Assembly: GCA_002455275.1 (NCBI GenBank)
Contig: DKKO01000006.1
Coordinates: 119,715 to 126,451 of the forward strand
DNA length: 6,737 bases
From: Candidatus Saccharibacteria bacterium UBA6664
GTDB taxonomy: Bacteria; Patescibacteriota; Saccharimonadia; Saccharimonadales; Saccharimonadaceae
Direction: 5' to 3'
This document shows positions 5,668 to 6,737 of the stretch, one piece after another (the stretch's first letter is position 1; each line of letters begins with the position of its first letter). A program made the translations under genes and the position numbers. The notes under the pieces are model-generated. The model was not told the origin of the DNA. It ran no database searches and worked only from the letters and a program-made list of their open reading frames with translations.

Positions 5668-5940
5668 TCAGTGGATGCGCAGCGCCTTGATGGTGCCGAC
5701 TGCGCGCCCGTTGACCGTCAGTGGGTGGCCCACGGTAGGCCAGCGGCTGACGAAGGTGTCCTGGCGGTCAGCACCAGGGCCGGGCGTCAGGGTGACAGAG
5801 TGCACCCAGTTGGTCGACACACGACGGTCGTCGGGCACCGAGATCTCCAGGCTGCTGTCGTCGTCCATCACGGCGGTGACTCGGCAGCCACCAAGCTCCG
5901 CGAGGTTCACGACGTCAGGGTTCGGTTCGTGCTTCGGCAT
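5668..5940 (-). CDS. Small GC-rich orphan protein of 90 residues
   Basis: I do not recognise the family. The protein is acidic in the middle (MDDDSSLEISVPDDRR, about residues 25-40) and predicted mostly beta, with no signal peptide, membrane helix or metal motif. Near the C-terminus is WPTVGHPLTVNGRAVGTIK (about 67-85). The ATG at 5940 is preferred because the upstream in-frame ATG at 5982 lies inside the -10 box. The ribosome site is poor (GGATTGGA). By my count 76 of 90 codons end in G or C, about 84 percent, far above the flanking genes, and the GC-rich stretch runs from about 5600 to 5940. This fits recent transfer from a high-GC organism, possibly an actinobacterial host, though that is inference. 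It has its own promoter and terminator and is not part of the topA operon. A chimeric assembly is an alternative. Confidence 0.7.
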   Translation of the reverse strand: MPKHEPNPDVVNLAELGGCRVTAVMDDDSSLEISVPDDRRVSTNWVHSVTLTPGPGADRQDTFVSRWPTVGHPLTVNGRAVGTIKALRIH

Positions 5941-5977
5941 CGAAAATCCAATCCGTAGGTGAAACAGGTCAACGAAT

Positions 5978-6006
5978 ATCATACCGCATAAGCAGGTATT
6001 TGTAAA
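5978..6006 (-). promoter_or_regulatory. Promoter of the 90-aa gene
   Basis: On the minus strand TTTACA (6001-6006), a 17-bp spacer and TATGAT (5978-5983) each differ from consensus by one base. Transcription would start near 5971, leaving a leader of about 30 nt before the ATG at 5940. The promoter DNA has the AT-rich composition of the local genome, unlike the gene it drives. Confidence 0.65.
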
Positions 6007-6019
6007 TGGAAGAAAGCCG

Positions 6020-6737
6020 TTACGATTTCTTGCGCGGGAAGCGACGTTTACCCTTTTCGGGTGCGTCTTTTAGTAGCTGTTTGGCTTGGTCATGAGTGAT
6101 TGTTTTAGGGTCGGTATCTTTCGGAATTTTGGCGTTTTTCTTGCCATCGGTAATATACGCGCCCCAGCGGCCATTCAGCACTTTTATACCGTCGCCAAAG
6201 TCAGCGATGTTTTTCTCGGCCTCGGCTTTTAATTTGGCCGCGTAGAGCTCAGTCGCCTCGGCAAGCGTGATTGTGTGCGGGTCGAGAGGCTTTATGCTCA
6301 CGAACAGCTTATCTACCACAATGTATGGTCCAAAGCGGCCAATATTTGCCTTTATATCTTTGCCGTCGTCGGTTTGGCCAACGAGCCGGGGCAACTTAAA
6401 TGCTTCTAGTGCTTGTTCTAATGTGACAGTTTCGATCTTGGCGCCTTTTGGCATAGGGGCGAATTCTGGCTTATCGTCTCCTTCGGTGTCACCAAGCTGT
6501 AGCATCGGTCCAAAGCGTCCAAAGCGAGCATATATCATCTTGCCAGACTTTGGATCGACTCCTACTTCTCTGTTCGCACCTACTGTGCTGCGGTCGATAT
6601 CGCTCGATTTGGCGACGAGTTTATGGAACGGGTCGTAGAAATCTTTGAGCATGTCGTTGCGCGCGAGTTTGTTGTCGGCGATATCATCGAAATGCTCTTC
6701 TACACTCGCGGTAAAACCGTAGTCGACAATTGGCTGC
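6020..6737 (-). CDS. DNA topoisomerase I, C-terminal part (5' end off window)
   Basis: This is the last 238 residues of a bacterial type IA topoisomerase, which relaxes negatively supercoiled DNA. The frame runs through the right edge of the window: before the internal Met at 6652 it reads VDYGFTASVEEHFDDIA and ends NKLARND, the segment that closes the catalytic core. Then come Toprim C-terminal repeats marked by RFGRFGPMLQLG, NIGRFGPYIVVDKLF and LNGRWGAYITDGKKNAKI, each followed by a helix (for example ITLAEATELYAAK and ITHDQAKQLLKD). The protein ends in a basic tail (GKRRFPRKKS) that probably binds DNA. No Cys-rich zinc fingers appear in this part. The active-site tyrosine and Toprim domain lie outside the window. 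The stop is TAA. Confidence 0.93.
   Translation of the reverse strand, partial: QPIVDYGFTASVEEHFDDIADNKLARNDMLKDFYDPFHKLVAKSSDIDRSTVGANREVGVDPKSGKMIYARFGRFGPMLQLGDTEGDDKPEFAPMPKGAKIETVTLEQALEAFKLPRLVGQTDDGKDIKANIGRFGPYIVVDKLFVSIKPLDPHTITLAEATELYAAKLKAEAEKNIADFGDGIKVLNGRWGAYITDGKKNAKIPKDTDPKTITHDQAKQLLKDAPEKGKRRFPRKKS

Overview
The window looks like chromosomal sequence from a bacterium of the Candidate Phyla Radiation (Patescibacteria), most plausibly Candidatus Saccharibacteria. This is an inference from the proteins: a VirD4/TraD-like ATPase with one N-terminal membrane helix, a sigma-region-4 protein fused to tandem winged helices, and a TopA tail built of Toprim C-terminal repeats. TGA is used as a stop and tryptophan is TGG, which argues against the UGA-glycine lineages Gracilibacteria and Absconditabacteria. 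No tRNA, rRNA, CRISPR array or transposase was found.

Every credible gene lies on the minus strand, so transcription runs from right to left. From right to left: the 3' end of topA (6020-6737, cut by the window edge); a small GC-rich gene with its own promoter and terminator (5668-5940); a regulatory gap with a near-perfect sigma-70 promoter and a DnaA box (about 5375-5560); a 351-residue sigma-region-4/winged-helix regulator (4319-5374); a 387-bp non-coding stretch packed with hairpins (3932-4318); an 899-residue DNA-pumping coupling ATPase (1232-3931); a promoter with a leader of about 228 nt (950-1214); an 82-residue orphan protein (701-949) with a terminator (644-673); and an AT-rich, apparently non-coding region (1-643).

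The regulator and the ATPase may be co-transcribed through the structured RNA, because I see no convincing promoter between them. In that case the RNA would be the long 5' leader of the ATPase, or an RNA gene processed from the operon transcript.

The most interesting things are not protein-coding. One is the structured block at 3940-4301, with 24-nt arms closing a three-hairpin junction and a strand that can pair with two competing partners. Another is a motif pair (AATAGTAAT, 24-26 nt, TAGCGGGGGACTTT on the minus strand) that occurs both at the start of the orphan gene's leader and inside the AT-rich region. The third is the compositionally foreign 90-residue gene behind topA. Everything rests on reading the sequence; no homology search or folding program was run.
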